DNA of 64,000 nt, from assembly GCF_015390235.1 (NCBI RefSeq), contig NZ_VUOH01000003.1:1-64000 (forward strand). Direction: 5' to 3'. Each line of letters starts with the position of its first letter. Position 1 is the stretch's first letter. The position numbers and the translations under genes were made by a program. The DNA comes from Quadrisphaera sp. INWT6. Lineage in GTDB: Bacteria; Actinomycetota; Actinomycetes; Actinomycetales; Quadrisphaeraceae. Positions 42,755 to 50,987 of this stretch are shown here, piece by piece. The notes beneath the pieces are model-generated. The model was given only the letters and a program-made list of their open reading frames with translations. It was not told the DNA's origin and made no database searches.

Positions 42755-43405
42755 ATGGAGCCCGTCCTCGACAACCTCGACCTCTTCTGGTCCGGGTTCC
42801 TGCGCTCGCTCGGCATCGCCGTCTGGGCGTTCGTCGGCTCGATGGTGCTCGGCACGGTGCTGGCGGTCTTCCGCGTCAGTCCCGTGCCGGCGCTGCGGGC
42901 CGTCGGCACGGTCTACGTGGCGGTGGTGCGCAACACCCCGCTGACGGCGCTGCTGTTCCTGTTCGCCTTCGGCATCCCGGCACTGCAGGTCAACGCGTCG
43001 TTCTACGTCTTCGGCGTGAGCGGCCTGGTCGTCTACACCGCCGCCTTCGTGTGCGAGGCGATCCGCTCGGGCATCAACGCCGTGGCTCCCGGCCAGGCGG
43101 AGGCGGCACGGGCCATCGGACTCACGTTCTCGCAGACGCTCGGCCAGGTCGTGCTGCCGCAGGCCGTCCGGTCGGTGGTGCCACCGCTCGGGAACGTGCA
43201 GATCGCCATGGTCAAGAACTCCGCGGTGGTCGGCGCCATCGGTGTCGGTGGAGAGCTGTTCAGCGTGTACGCGCGCCTCTCCAGCGCGCAGGGGTACGAG
43301 CGCCTGCCGATCCTCCTCGGCGTCGCCGCCTTCTTCCTGCTGGTGACGCTGCCCGCCGGCGCGCTGCTCGCGGCCACCGAGAAGCGGCTGGCGGTGGCCC
43401 GGTGA
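42755..43405 (+). CDS. gluC: glutamate-type ABC transporter permease
   Basis: A 216-residue permease with five helices. The His/Glu/Gln/Pro-type permease loop is VAPGQAEAARAIGLTFSQTL, where the ATPase docks, preceded by VRNTPLTALLFLFAFGIP. It pairs with GluD to form the channel. ATG 42755 lies 3 nt after the gluB stop, and its own stop overlaps the gluD start (GTGA), so the two permeases are produced in a coupled way. Confidence 0.93.
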   Translation: MEPVLDNLDLFWSGFLRSLGIAVWAFVGSMVLGTVLAVFRVSPVPALRAVGTVYVAVVRNTPLTALLFLFAFGIPALQVNASFYVFGVSGLVVYTAAFVCEAIRSGINAVAPGQAEAARAIGLTFSQTLGQVVLPQAVRSVVPPLGNVQIAMVKNSAVVGAIGVGGELFSVYARLSSAQGYERLPILLGVAAFFLLVTLPAGALLAATEKRLAVAR

Positions 43406-44274
43406 GCGGGGTGCTCTTCGACGAGCCGGGCCCGCGGGCGAGGCGGCGCACCCGCATCGCCACCGCCGTCACGGTGGTCGCCGTCCTGGCGCTCCTGGCC
43501 GCAGTGGTGCAGCGCCTCGCCTCGACGGGCCAGCTGGACCTCGACCTGTGGGCACCGATGCTCGACCCGAGCGCCGAGGAGTTCGGGCCGGTGTGGGACA
43601 TCATCGGCAGCGGGCTAGGGGTGACGTTGCGCGCCTTCGTGGTGGCGGCTGCGGCCTCCCTGGTGCTGGGCGTGACCGTCGCGGCGGTGCGCCTGTCGCT
43701 GGGGCGCACGGCTCGACTGCCGCTGGTGGCCGCGGTGGAGCTCTTCCGCGGTCTGCCCGTGGTGGTGACGATCTTCCTGGCCGGTGAGGTGCTGCGGCTG
43801 GTCGACAGCGGCATCTCGACGTTCTGGGCGCTCGTGCTGGGGCTCACCGCCTACAACAGCGTCATCATCGCCGAGATCGTCCGGGCCGGCGTGGTCGCGC
43901 TCCCGAAGGGGCAGGCCGAGGCGGGGCTCGCCATCGGTCTCACCCCCGGTCAGGTCATGCGCTCGATCCAGCTGCCGCAGGCCCTGCGGGCGATGCTGCC
44001 GGCGGTCATCAGCCAGCTGGTGGTGGTGCTCAAGGACACCGCCCTGGCCTCGATCGTCTTCAACGACGTCCAGGACCTGCTGTACGCGGCCAACCGCCTG
44101 CGGCTGGTGCTGGACAACTCCCTCCAGGCGTTCGTGCTCATCGCGGTGATCTACATCGTCCTGTGCGTGCTGCTCGACCGGGCGGCGGTGTGGACCGAGC
44201 GCAGGCTCTCCCGGGCCCGCCCCTCGACGGCGGGGGCGGTGGCCCCGGCCGAGGAGGCCGTCACCCGGGTGTGA
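43402..44274 (+). CDS. gluD: glutamate-type ABC transporter permease
   Basis: A 290-residue permease, longer than GluC by an N-terminal helix region (RIATAVTVVAVLALLAAVVQ) and a C-terminal Ala/Val-rich tail. The docking loop is ALPKGQAEAGLAIGLTPGQV and the upstream ELFRGLPVVVTIFLAGEVLR matches polar amino-acid permeases. GTG 43402 overlaps the gluC stop by 4 nt. Its 3' end overlaps the convergent tag gene by 14 nt, with no terminator in between. Confidence 0.92.
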   Translation: MSGVLFDEPGPRARRRTRIATAVTVVAVLALLAAVVQRLASTGQLDLDLWAPMLDPSAEEFGPVWDIIGSGLGVTLRAFVVAAAASLVLGVTVAAVRLSLGRTARLPLVAAVELFRGLPVVVTIFLAGEVLRLVDSGISTFWALVLGLTAYNSVIIAEIVRAGVVALPKGQAEAGLAIGLTPGQVMRSIQLPQALRAMLPAVISQLVVVLKDTALASIVFNDVQDLLYAANRLRLVLDNSLQAFVLIAVIYIVLCVLLDRAAVWTERRLSRARPSTAGAVAPAEEAVTRV

Positions 44275-44890
44275 CGACGGGTGTCACGACGGGCCTGACG
44301 AGCTCGCGGCGCGCGAGGGCGACCTCCTCGCGCGCCGCGCAGCCCGGGGCGTGGTCGTTGACCAGGCCCATGGCCTGCTGGAACGCGTAGGCGGTCGTCG
44401 GCCCGACGAACCTCCAGCCGCGGCGCTTGAGGTCCTTGCTCATCGCCACCGACTCCGGTGAGGTCGAGCGCACCTCGAACGGGCGCTGCTCCTCACCGGC
44501 GGGCTCCCAGCTCCAGGCGTAGGCGGCGATGCTGCCGTGCTCGGCGACCAGCTCGACGGCGCGGGCAGCGTTGTTGATCGCCGCCTCGATCTTGCCGCGG
44601 TGCCGGACGATGCCGGCGTCACCGAGCAGGCGCTCGACGTCGCGCTCGTCGAACCCGGCGACCACCTCGTGGTCGAAGCCGGCGAAGGCCTCTCGGAAGG
44701 CCGGGCGCTTGCGCAGGATGGTGAGCCAGCTCAGGCCGGACTGGAAGCCCTCCAGGCAGACCTTCTCGAAGAGGCGGCGGTCGTCGACGACCGGGAAGCC
44801 CCACTCGGTGTCGTGGTACGCCGCGTAGTCGGGCGTGGAGCCACCCCACGCGCAGCGCGGACGGCCGTCGGCGCCGATGACCACGTCCAC
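44261..44890 (-). CDS. tag: DNA-3-methyladenine glycosylase I
   Basis: A 209-residue glycosylase. The zinc-site residues are in RCAWGG (Cys), YHDTEWGFPV (His) and VNDHAPGC (His and Cys). EGFQSGLSWLTILRKRPAFR carries the catalytic Glu and base-binding Trp, and GDAGIVRHRGKIEAAINNA is the helix-hairpin-helix region. It excises 3-methyladenine from alkylated DNA. It follows recX by 1 nt on the same strand, so it may be carried on a recA-recX-tag transcript and be expressed with the SOS response. The C-terminal end has a short duplicated VVTP. Confidence 0.95.
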   Translation of the reverse strand: MDVVIGADGRPRCAWGGSTPDYAAYHDTEWGFPVVDDRRLFEKVCLEGFQSGLSWLTILRKRPAFREAFAGFDHEVVAGFDERDVERLLGDAGIVRHRGKIEAAINNAARAVELVAEHGSIAAYAWSWEPAGEEQRPFEVRSTSPESVAMSKDLKRRGWRFVGPTTAYAFQQAMGLVNDHAPGCAAREEVALARRELVRPVVTPVVTPG

Positions 44891-44891
44891 G

Positions 44892-45611
44892 TCAGTCCTC
44901 CGCCTCGAAGTCCTCGTCGTCGTCCGGCGCGTCCTGGTGCTGCTGGGCCCGGACGGCCTCGCGGACCACGCGCATGGTCAGGCCCTGCGGGTAGCCCTTG
45001 CGGGCCAGCATCCCCGCCAGGCGCCGCGTCTGGACCACCGGCTCCAGCGACCCCATCGAGCGCAGCTTGCGCTCGATCAGCGCCCGGGCCGCGGCCTCCT
45101 CGCTCTCGTCGTCGACCTGCTCCAGGGCGGCAGCCGCGGTCGCGTCGTCGACGCCCTTGGAACGCAGCTCGTGGGCCAGGCCCCGCCGCCCGAGCCCCCG
45201 GGTGAGCTGCTGGGAGCGGACGAGCACCTCGGCGTAGGCGGCGTCGTCGACGAGCCCCACCTCGGTGAACCTGTCGAGCACCTGACCGGCGGTCTCGTCC
45301 GGCACGCCCTTCTCGGCGAGCTTCTTCTCCAGCTGGGCGCGGCTGCGGGGCGCAGCCGTCAGCTGGCGGAGCACGACGTCGCGGGCGGTCGCGGCGGGGT
45401 CGCGGTCGACCGCGGACGCGGACCGCTCACCACCAGCGGGCCGGTCGGGGCGGTCGGTGCGGACGGGGCGGTCGGTGCGGCCGTCCCGACCATCGCGGGG
45501 ACCGTGCTCAGCGCCGCCCGAGCGGCCGGGACCGCGACGACCGCGGCCCCGGCGCTGCTCGCGCTCGCCGTGCTCCTGCCCGTCCGACCGCCCGTACGGC
45601 TGGTCGGTCAG
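44892..45611 (-). CDS. recX: RecX, RecA regulator, apparently starting at CTG
   Basis: The conserved RecX part ([20 protein letters not shown], then [20 protein letters not shown] and [19 protein letters not shown]) occupies the C-terminal ~165 residues and the stop is at 44892. Upstream the frame stays open with a basic tail (RTDRP repeats, [12 protein letters not shown]) as far as recA but holds no ATG, GTG or TTG apart from the internal GTG 45374, which would cut off DPAATARDV, normally just before the first RecX helix. At the recA stop the sequence is CTGA: CTG (45611-45609) overlaps TGA in the way ATGA and GTGA do elsewhere here, giving a 239-residue protein beginning LTDQPYG (read as Met). 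RecX limits RecA filament growth. Confidence 0.85.
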   Translation of the reverse strand: MTDQPYGRSDGQEHGEREQRRGRGRRGPGRSGGAEHGPRDGRDGRTDRPVRTDRPDRPAGGERSASAVDRDPAATARDVVLRQLTAAPRSRAQLEKKLAEKGVPDETAGQVLDRFTEVGLVDDAAYAEVLVRSQQLTRGLGRRGLAHELRSKGVDDATAAAALEQVDDESEEAAARALIERKLRSMGSLEPVVQTRRLAGMLARKGYPQGLTMRVVREAVRAQQHQDAPDDDEDFEAED

Positions 45612-46681
45612 AAGTCGACCTTGGCCTCGGCGGGCAGCTCGACGGTGTCGGCGACCGCGGGCTGGCCGATGCCCAGCTTCTCCTTGATCTTGCGCTCGAT
45701 CTCGTCACCGAGGTCGGGGTTGTCGCGCAGGAAGGTGCGGGCGTTCTCCTTGCCCTGCCCGAGCTGGTCGCCCTCGTAGGTGTACCAGGCGCCGGACTTG
45801 CGGATGAAGCCGTGCTCCACGCCCATGTCGATCAGGCCACCCTCGCGGGAGATGCCGACCCCGTAGAGGATGTCGAACTCGGCCTGCTTGAACGGGGGCG
45901 AGACCTTGTTCTTGACGACCTTCACGCGGGTGCGGTTGCCGACGGGCTCGTTGCCGTCCTTCAGGGTCTCGATGCGGCGCACGTCGAGGCGGACGGACGC
46001 GTAGAACTTCAGCGCCTTTCCACCGGTCGTGGTCTCCGGCGAGCCGAACATCACGCCGATCTTCTCGCGCAGCTGGTTGATGAAGATGGCGGTGGTGCCC
46101 GCGGAGTTCAGCGCACCGGTCATCTTGCGCAGGGCCTGCGACATGAGGCGGGCCTGGAGGCCGACGTGGCTGTCACCCATCTCGCCCTCGATCTCGGCGC
46201 GGGGCACCAGGGCCGCCACGGAGTCGATGACGAGGATGTCGAGGGCACCGGAGCGGACGAGCATGTCGGCGATCTCGAGGGCCTGCTCACCGGTGTCGGG
46301 CTGGGAGACGAGCAGGGCGTCGGTGTCGACGCCGAGCTTCTTGGCGTACTCCGGGTCGAGCGCGTGCTCGGCGTCGATGAAGGCGGCGATGCCGCCGGCC
46401 TTCTGGGCGCTGGCCACGGCGTGGAGCGCGACGGTGGTCTTTCCGCTGGACTCCGGGCCGTAGATCTCGACCACGCGGCCGCGGGGCAGGCCCCCGATGC
46501 CGAGAGCGACGTCGAGCGCCGTGGAGCCGGTGGGGATGAACTTCATCGGCTCGCGGACCTCGTCGCCGAGGCGCATCACGGTGTTCTTGCCGAACTGCTT
46601 GTCGATCTGCGCGAGGGCGAACTCGAGCGACTTCGACTTGTCGTTGCTGCGGTCAACGGTCTTGGTGGGCGCGGCGGCCAC
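45608..46681 (-). CDS. recA: recombinase RecA
   Basis: A 357-residue RecA, intact. Walker A is GPESSGKTT (about residues 75-83), followed by [18 protein letters not shown], Walker [12 protein letters not shown], loop L1 [18 protein letters not shown], and L2 [20 protein letters not shown]. There is no intein, unlike in some mycobacteria. It forms filaments on single-stranded DNA for recombination and for cleavage of LexA. GTG 46681 is the start; a TAGCGT box lies at 46745-46750 and an SOS box at 46856-46871. recX overlaps the stop by CTGA and tag follows. Confidence 0.98.
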   Translation of the reverse strand: MAAAPTKTVDRSNDKSKSLEFALAQIDKQFGKNTVMRLGDEVREPMKFIPTGSTALDVALGIGGLPRGRVVEIYGPESSGKTTVALHAVASAQKAGGIAAFIDAEHALDPEYAKKLGVDTDALLVSQPDTGEQALEIADMLVRSGALDILVIDSVAALVPRAEIEGEMGDSHVGLQARLMSQALRKMTGALNSAGTTAIFINQLREKIGVMFGSPETTTGGKALKFYASVRLDVRRIETLKDGNEPVGNRTRVKVVKNKVSPPFKQAEFDILYGVGISREGGLIDMGVEHGFIRKSGAWYTYEGDQLGQGKENARTFLRDNPDLGDEIERKIKEKLGIGQPAVADTVELPAEAKVDF

Positions 46682-46855
46682 GGGATCAACCCCTGTCGAC
46701 GGGCACCCGGCGGGCCGGGCGCTGCTGCGGTGCGTTCGTGGACGACGCTAGGCGCCACCACTGACAGTCCGGTGCCGCGAGCCCGCGCCCTGTGGACGGA
46801 CGCCCCTCCCGATCACCCTCGAGGGCCCCACCCTACCGCGCGCGGACCACCCGGA

Positions 46856-46871
46856 CCGAACGCGCGTTCGA
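46856..46871 (-). promoter_or_regulatory. LexA (SOS) box upstream of recA
   Basis: CCGAACGCGCGTTCGA has the perfect CGAAC-GCGC-GTTCG core. It lies 175 nt upstream of recA and just after the stop of the CGNR gene, which also reads towards recA. A promoter at this site would give a long leader; a second TAGCGT box lies nearer at 46745-46750. Confidence 0.85.
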
Positions 46872-46873
46872 CC

Positions 46874-47428
46874 TCAGCCGCGCTGCCGCGCCCGGTAGGC
46901 GGCGACGGCGGCGCGGTTGCCGCACGAGCCGTCGCAGAAGCGCCGCGACCGGTTCTTGGACAGGTCGACGTACACGTCGGTGCAGTCCTCGCCCGCGCAG
47001 CGCTTCAGCCTGCCGAGCTCGCCGCGGCGCACCACGTCGACCAGCGCCATCCCCGCCTCCACCGCCATCCGCTGGTCCAGCGGGGCGTCGGAGGGGGTGG
47101 CGTGCAGGTGCCAGTCCCACCCGTCGTGGCGCACCAGCTGGGGCAGCGCGCGCGCCTCGCTGAGCAGCGCGTTGACCAGCGAGACCACGCCCTCGTCGTC
47201 GCCGGCCAGCGCCAGGTCCCACAGGGCCAGCAGGCGCGGGCGCAGCGCCCGCACCGCGTCGAGCTCCGCAGCGTCGTGGTCGCGCCGCCCGCTCCAGCGG
47301 TGCTCCTCGCAGAAGGCGTCGAGCGCGGCGACGTCGGGCAGCCCCTCCTCGCCGGAGACGTGGCCGAGCGTGTTGACCATCGCGACGAGCGCGGTCAGCT
47401 CGCGCTCGGTGTCATGAGCGAAGAGCAC
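46874..47428 (-). CDS. CGNR zinc finger / ABATE-domain protein
   Basis: A 184-residue protein. Residues 1-120 form the stress-induced ABATE-type domain (AHDTERELTALVAMVNTLGH, PDVAALDAFCEEHRWSG). The C-terminal CGNR zinc finger is LKRCAGEDCTDVYVDLSKNR, then RRFCDGSCGNRAAVAAYRAR, with four zinc Cys and the CGNR signature. It is a putative transcription regulator with unknown targets. GTG 47428 has AAAGGAG 5 nt upstream, which fixes the start against longer readings. It is divergent from an EamA exporter gene, its most likely target, and reads towards recA. Confidence 0.88.
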   Translation of the reverse strand: MLFAHDTERELTALVAMVNTLGHVSGEEGLPDVAALDAFCEEHRWSGRRDHDAAELDAVRALRPRLLALWDLALAGDDEGVVSLVNALLSEARALPQLVRHDGWDWHLHATPSDAPLDQRMAVEAGMALVDVVRRGELGRLKRCAGEDCTDVYVDLSKNRSRRFCDGSCGNRAAVAAYRARQRG

Positions 47429-47493
47429 CTTGACTCCTTTCACGGCGGTGGATACTGTCCCGGCACATGTCATCAGCGTAGGAGGTTTCGGTC

Positions 47494-48591
47494 ATGTCGG
47501 CCAGCACCGGCGAGCGCGTGACGACGGTCTCCGTCCCCCGGCAGGGTCGCAGGTCCGACCCCGCCCCCGGCGCCGCGCTGCCCGCCGCCTCCCCCACCCG
47601 CGGGCTCGTGCTGGCCCTCGTCTCCGCCAGCGCCTTCGGCCTGTCCGGCATCTTCGCCAACTCCCTGCTGCACGCGGGGTGGTCGCCCGGCGCCGCCGTC
47701 CTGCTGCGGATGCTCGGGGCGTCGCTGGTGCTCGCCCCCTTCGCCGTCGTCGCGCTGCGCGGGCGCTGGGCCTCGCTCTGGCGCGCCCGGTGGACCTGCC
47801 TCGCGTTCGGGCTCTTCGCCATGGCCGGCTGCCAGCTCGGCTTCTTCGCCGCCGTGCAGACCGTGCCCGTCTCGCTCGCCCTGCTCGTGGAGTACGCGGG
47901 CGTGCTGCTGGTCGTGGCCTGGTCGTGGACCGTCGGCGGCCAGCGGCCGCGGCTGCGGACCGCCCTCGGCGGCGCGGCGGCGCTCGGCGGGCTGGCCCTC
48001 GTGCTCGGCGTCGGGGGCACCGCGGGCGGCGCGGGCGGGGTCGGCCTGGTGTGGGCGGGCGTGGCCGGGGTCTGCCTGGCGGTCTACTTCCTCCTCGCGG
48101 CCCGGCCCGACGCCGGCGTCCCCGCGCTCGCCCTGGCCTGGGTGGGCATGCTCGTCGGCGCCGCCGTCCTCGGCCTGGCCGGCGCCACCGGCCTGCTCCC
48201 CATGCGAGTGAGCAGCGGCGACGTCGACCTGCTCGGCGGCCGCGTGCCGTGGTGGGTCGCCCTCGTCGGCCTCGTGCTCATCGCCACCGCCCTGGCGTAC
48301 GGCTCCGGCATCGCCGCGGCCCGCCACCTGTCGGCCGCCCCGGCCTCGTTCGTGGCCCTGACCGAGGTGCTGTTTGCCGCGGCCTGGGCCTGGGTGGCCC
48401 TCGGGCAGCAGCTCAGCCCGCTGCAGCTCGTGGGCGGAGCCGTGGTGCTGGCCGGCATCGTCGTCGTCCGCAGCGACGGCCAGGGCGCCGCTCAGCAGGC
48501 GGGGGTCGTCGCCGAGGCGGCGGAGGCCGAGGCGGGGGCCGCGTCGGAGGCGTCCAGCACCTCGCGCAGCACGGAGACCGGCACCGCGTAG
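47494..48591 (+). CDS. EamA/DMT-family transporter with extended C-terminus
   Basis: A 365-residue protein. After ~34 basic/polar residues come two EamA repeats with ten helices (GLVLALVSASAFGLSGIFAN at the start, and PASFVALTEVLFAAAWAWVA in repeat 2). ATG 47494 has TAGGAGG 8 nt upstream. The last ~45 residues are an Ala/Glu/Ser-rich tail encoded largely in antisense to the end of the convergent protease gene (100-nt overlap), so the original stop was probably lost and the frame extended. It is a metabolite exporter of unknown substrate, divergent from the CGNR-type regulator. Confidence 0.88.
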   Translation: MSASTGERVTTVSVPRQGRRSDPAPGAALPAASPTRGLVLALVSASAFGLSGIFANSLLHAGWSPGAAVLLRMLGASLVLAPFAVVALRGRWASLWRARWTCLAFGLFAMAGCQLGFFAAVQTVPVSLALLVEYAGVLLVVAWSWTVGGQRPRLRTALGGAAALGGLALVLGVGGTAGGAGGVGLVWAGVAGVCLAVYFLLAARPDAGVPALALAWVGMLVGAAVLGLAGATGLLPMRVSSGDVDLLGGRVPWWVALVGLVLIATALAYGSGIAAARHLSAAPASFVALTEVLFAAAWAWVALGQQLSPLQLVGGAVVLAGIVVVRSDGQGAAQQAGVVAEAAEAEAGAASEASSTSRSTETGTA

Positions 48592-49235
48592 GCGTGCTCC
48601 CCGGTGGTCGCCCCGGCGTAGACCACGCCGACCACCGCACCGCTGCCGTCGACGACGGCGCTGCCCGAGCTCCCCGGCGCCACCTGGGCCTCCACCTGGA
48701 GCGACCGCGCGCTGCTGGTGCCGAGCGGGTCGTCGACGAGCCCCGTCACCGAGCCGGCCGCGCGGGCGAGGGCCTCGCCGCGGGGGTAGCCGACCACCGT
48801 GACGGCCTCGCCCGGGCCCGGGTCGGCGCCCGCCAGCGGGACGGCGGTCGGCAGCTCCTCGCGGGTCCTGACGACGGCGAGGTCCGCGACCGTCGCCGCC
48901 ACCGAGCCGGTGACCGCCAGCTGGTGACCGTCCCAGGTGTCGACCTGCAGCCGCTCCGCCCCCGCCACGACGTGCGCGTTGGTGACCAGCGTGTGCTCGT
49001 CGAGCGCGAAGCCCGAGCCCGTCTCGACGGCGTCGCAGCCGATGCTGCGCACCCGCACCGAGGCCCGGACGGCGGTGCGCTGGGCGGCGGCGCCGTCCGC
49101 CGCGGCGACGGCCCGCTCGGCCGGAGCTGCGTCAGCGGGCTCGAGGGCGGGGGCGGGAGCCTGCGGCACCAGGGCGCAGCCCGCCGTCCCCAGCACGCCG
49201 ACGAGGACGCCCAGGACGACGGCGCAGCGCCTCAG
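48492..49235 (-). CDS. trypsin-like serine protease lipoprotein, apparently starting at CTG
   Basis: A 247-residue S1-type protease. The catalytic residues are His in LVTNAHVVAG, Asp in VADLAVVRT and Ser in APGSSGSAVVDG; GYPRGEALARAAGSVTGLVD precedes the Ser. The N-terminus LRRCAVVLGVLVGVLGTAGC is a textbook lipoprotein signal peptide with lipobox, but the frame has no ATG, GTG or TTG before it. The first codon is CTG (49235-49233), which overlaps the TGA stop of the coiled-coil gene as CTGA. A GTG six codons before the lipobox Cys would leave too short a signal. It acts outside the membrane; cf. HtrA-like MarP without a PDZ domain. Its 3' end overlaps the EamA gene by 100 nt. Confidence 0.8.
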   Translation of the reverse strand: MRRCAVVLGVLVGVLGTAGCALVPQAPAPALEPADAAPAERAVAAADGAAAQRTAVRASVRVRSIGCDAVETGSGFALDEHTLVTNAHVVAGAERLQVDTWDGHQLAVTGSVAATVADLAVVRTREELPTAVPLAGADPGPGEAVTVVGYPRGEALARAAGSVTGLVDDPLGTSSARSLQVEAQVAPGSSGSAVVDGSGAVVGVVYAGATTGEHAYAVPVSVLREVLDASDAAPASASAASATTPAC

Positions 49236-49663
49236 CGCGACCTCGCTTCGCGCAGGTCGGCGGCGCGGGCCTTCTCGGCGGCCAGCTGCTCGACGCGCGC
49301 GTCGGAGGCGTCCAGGGCGGCCTGCACCTCGTCGAGCTGCCGCTGCAGCTCGACGGAGGTGGAGGCCAGCCGGTCGCGCTGCGCCTCGGCGTCCTGGGCC
49401 TGGGACCGCCACGCCTCGGCGGCGCCCCACAGGTGCGCGGACAGCGCGAGCGCGGCCACCACGGCGGCGACCAGCAGCAGGACGACGGCGGCGGTGCTCC
49501 GCGACCGGCGCCGCGGGCGCTGCCGCAGCACCGGCTGGACGGCTCCGGCGCCAGCGCCCTCGGGGGTGCGCCGCGGCGCGGGCAGCAGGGCGGGCGGCGG
49601 GCCCGACGGTGCGGACAGATCGGCTCCTGGCCGCTCGCCCGCCACCACCCCCGCCTCGCGCAC
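49232..49663 (-). CDS. single-helix membrane protein with coiled coil
   Basis: A 143-residue protein from GTG 49663 (VREAGVVAGERPGADL). A Pro/Arg-rich cytoplasmic part (residues 1-55) is followed by one helix (TAAVVLLLVAAVVAALALSA, about 56-76) and a coiled coil (RDRLASTSVELQRQLDEVQA, with heptads up to LREARSR). It is topologically like divisome or envelope scaffold proteins, but I recognise no family. It is translationally coupled to a lipoprotein protease (CTGA overlap), so it may hold or regulate that protease at the outer face. Start choice is moderate; 49648 is possible. Confidence 0.65.
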   Translation of the reverse strand: MREAGVVAGERPGADLSAPSGPPPALLPAPRRTPEGAGAGAVQPVLRQRPRRRSRSTAAVVLLLVAAVVAALALSAHLWGAAEAWRSQAQDAEAQRDRLASTSVELQRQLDEVQAALDASDARVEQLAAEKARAADLREARSR

Positions 49664-49733
49664 TCCCTCATCGTGACGCGCCGCGCGGCGGCGCGCGGGG
49701 CTTTCGCGGGGTTGACGAGGGGGTGACGAGGGG

Positions 49734-50693
49734 TCAGCGGGCCCCGGCGAAGGTGCGGCGGTAGGCCAGCGGCGTCGTCCCCAGCCGGGTGAAGTGGTGG
49801 CGCAGCACCGCACCGGAGCCCCAGCCCACGGCCGCCGCCACCTCGTCGACCGGCAGGTCGGTGGTCTCCAGCAGCTCCTGGGCGCGCTGCAGGCGCATCC
49901 TGGCCACCCACGCGGCCGGGGAGGTGCCGGCGGCGTCGGTGAACCGCCGGGCCAGGGTCCGCGGGGACATCCGCGCGTGCGCCGCGAGGCGCTCCACGGA
50001 GAGGTCCTCGGCGAGGTGCTCCAGCGCCCACACGTGCAGAGCGGCGAGGTCGTCGTCGGAGCACGCCTCCGGCGGGAGGACGGCCGCGGGGACGTACTGC
50101 GCCTGCCCGCCGTCGCGGTGCGGCGGCACGACCATCCGGCGGGCGATCTTCGCCACGGCGGCCGCCCCGAGCTCGCGGCGCAGCAGGTGCAGCCCGGCGT
50201 CGATGGCGGCGGCGGAGCCGGCGCTGGAGATGACCGGCCCGTCCTCGACGTAGAGGACGTCGCAGTCCACCGATGCCGAGGGGTACCGGGCAGCGAACTC
50301 GTCGACGTACATCCAGTGCGTCGTGCAGCGGCGCCCGTCGAGCAGGCCCGCGTCGGCCAGCACGTAGGTGCCGCTGCAGGCCCCGAGGAACTGCGCTCCC
50401 CGCTCGTGCGCGGCGCGCAGCGACGCCACCACGGCCGGGCTCGCCGTCGTCCCCCGGGGCACCGGGGTGGTCACCACCAGGTCGGCCGACGCGGCGCGCT
50501 CGAGGCCGTGCTCCACCTGCACGGAGAAGCCCTGGTTGGTCCTCACCAGACCGGGGTGCTCGGTGACCAGGGCGAAGTCGTAGACGGGCAGGCCGTCGTC
50601 GCTGCGGTCGAGGCCGAAGAGCTCGCAGACGATGCCCAGCTCGAAGGGGGCGACCCCGGGCAGGACGAGGACGGCGACGTCGCGGATGGTCAC
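49734..50693 (-). CDS. GlxA-type transcriptional regulator (DJ-1/PfpI domain plus AraC helix-turn-helix)
   Basis: A 319-residue regulator. The N-terminal DJ-1/PfpI-like domain (DVAVLVLPGVAPFELGIVCE, with the elbow FLGACSGTYVLADAGLLDG and Cys in GACSG) is followed by an AraC-type double helix-turn-helix (SVERLAAHARMSPRTLARRF and VDEVAAAVGWGSGAVLRHHF). Relatives respond to small amines, sugars or nucleotides and activate a divergent or nearby gene. Upstream of GTG 50693 is a cluster of TGGCA half-sites, including TGGCACTCCTGCCA, probably its own binding array, shared with the divergent small membrane protein gene at 50788. Confidence 0.88.
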   Translation of the reverse strand: MTIRDVAVLVLPGVAPFELGIVCELFGLDRSDDGLPVYDFALVTEHPGLVRTNQGFSVQVEHGLERAASADLVVTTPVPRGTTASPAVVASLRAAHERGAQFLGACSGTYVLADAGLLDGRRCTTHWMYVDEFAARYPSASVDCDVLYVEDGPVISSAGSAAAIDAGLHLLRRELGAAAVAKIARRMVVPPHRDGGQAQYVPAAVLPPEACSDDDLAALHVWALEHLAEDLSVERLAAHARMSPRTLARRFTDAAGTSPAAWVARMRLQRAQELLETTDLPVDEVAAAVGWGSGAVLRHHFTRLGTTPLAYRRTFAGAR

Positions 50694-50703
50694 CGGTCCA
50701 GGG

Positions 50704-50759
50704 TGGCAGATGGCCTGGCAGGAAGTCGATGGGCACTGGCACTCCTGCCACTGGTGGCA
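50704..50759. promoter_or_regulatory. cluster of TGGCA half-sites (probable GlxA-type operator)
   Basis: TGGCA occurs at 50704, 50716, 50737 and 50755, and TGCCA at 50746; 50737-50750 reads TGGCACTCCTGCCA, an inverted repeat. The 95-bp interval separates the GlxA-type gene from the divergent small gene. Confidence 0.6.
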
Positions 50760-50787
50760 CGACATCGACGGACGCCAACATCGAGCC

Positions 50788-50958
50788 ATGGAGATCGTCA
50801 TGGCCCTGGCCGCCACCGTCCCGGTGCTCGTCGTCGTCGCGCTCGTCCTGGTCGCCGTCCGCGGCGACGGGTACGGCCACCGCCGGCCGCCGTCGTCCCG
50901 GGCGGAGTGGACCGCCGACCGCCTCCCGTCGCGGCCCTACGGCGAAACCGGTCGCTGA
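50788..50958 (+). CDS. small single-helix membrane protein
   Basis: A 56-residue protein: MEIVMALAATVPVLVVVALV makes one helix at the very N-terminus, and the rest is a basic, hydrophilic tail ending RPYGETGR. ATG 50788 starts right after a TGGCA cluster. It is divergent from the GlxA-type regulator and could be its target. No family known to me; single-helix proteins of this size can be real partners of larger complexes. Confidence 0.5.
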   Translation: MEIVMALAATVPVLVVVALVLVAVRGDGYGHRRPPSSRAEWTADRLPSRPYGETGR

Positions 50959-50987
50959 CCGACCCCGTGGTGCGGTGGGATGCCCCC

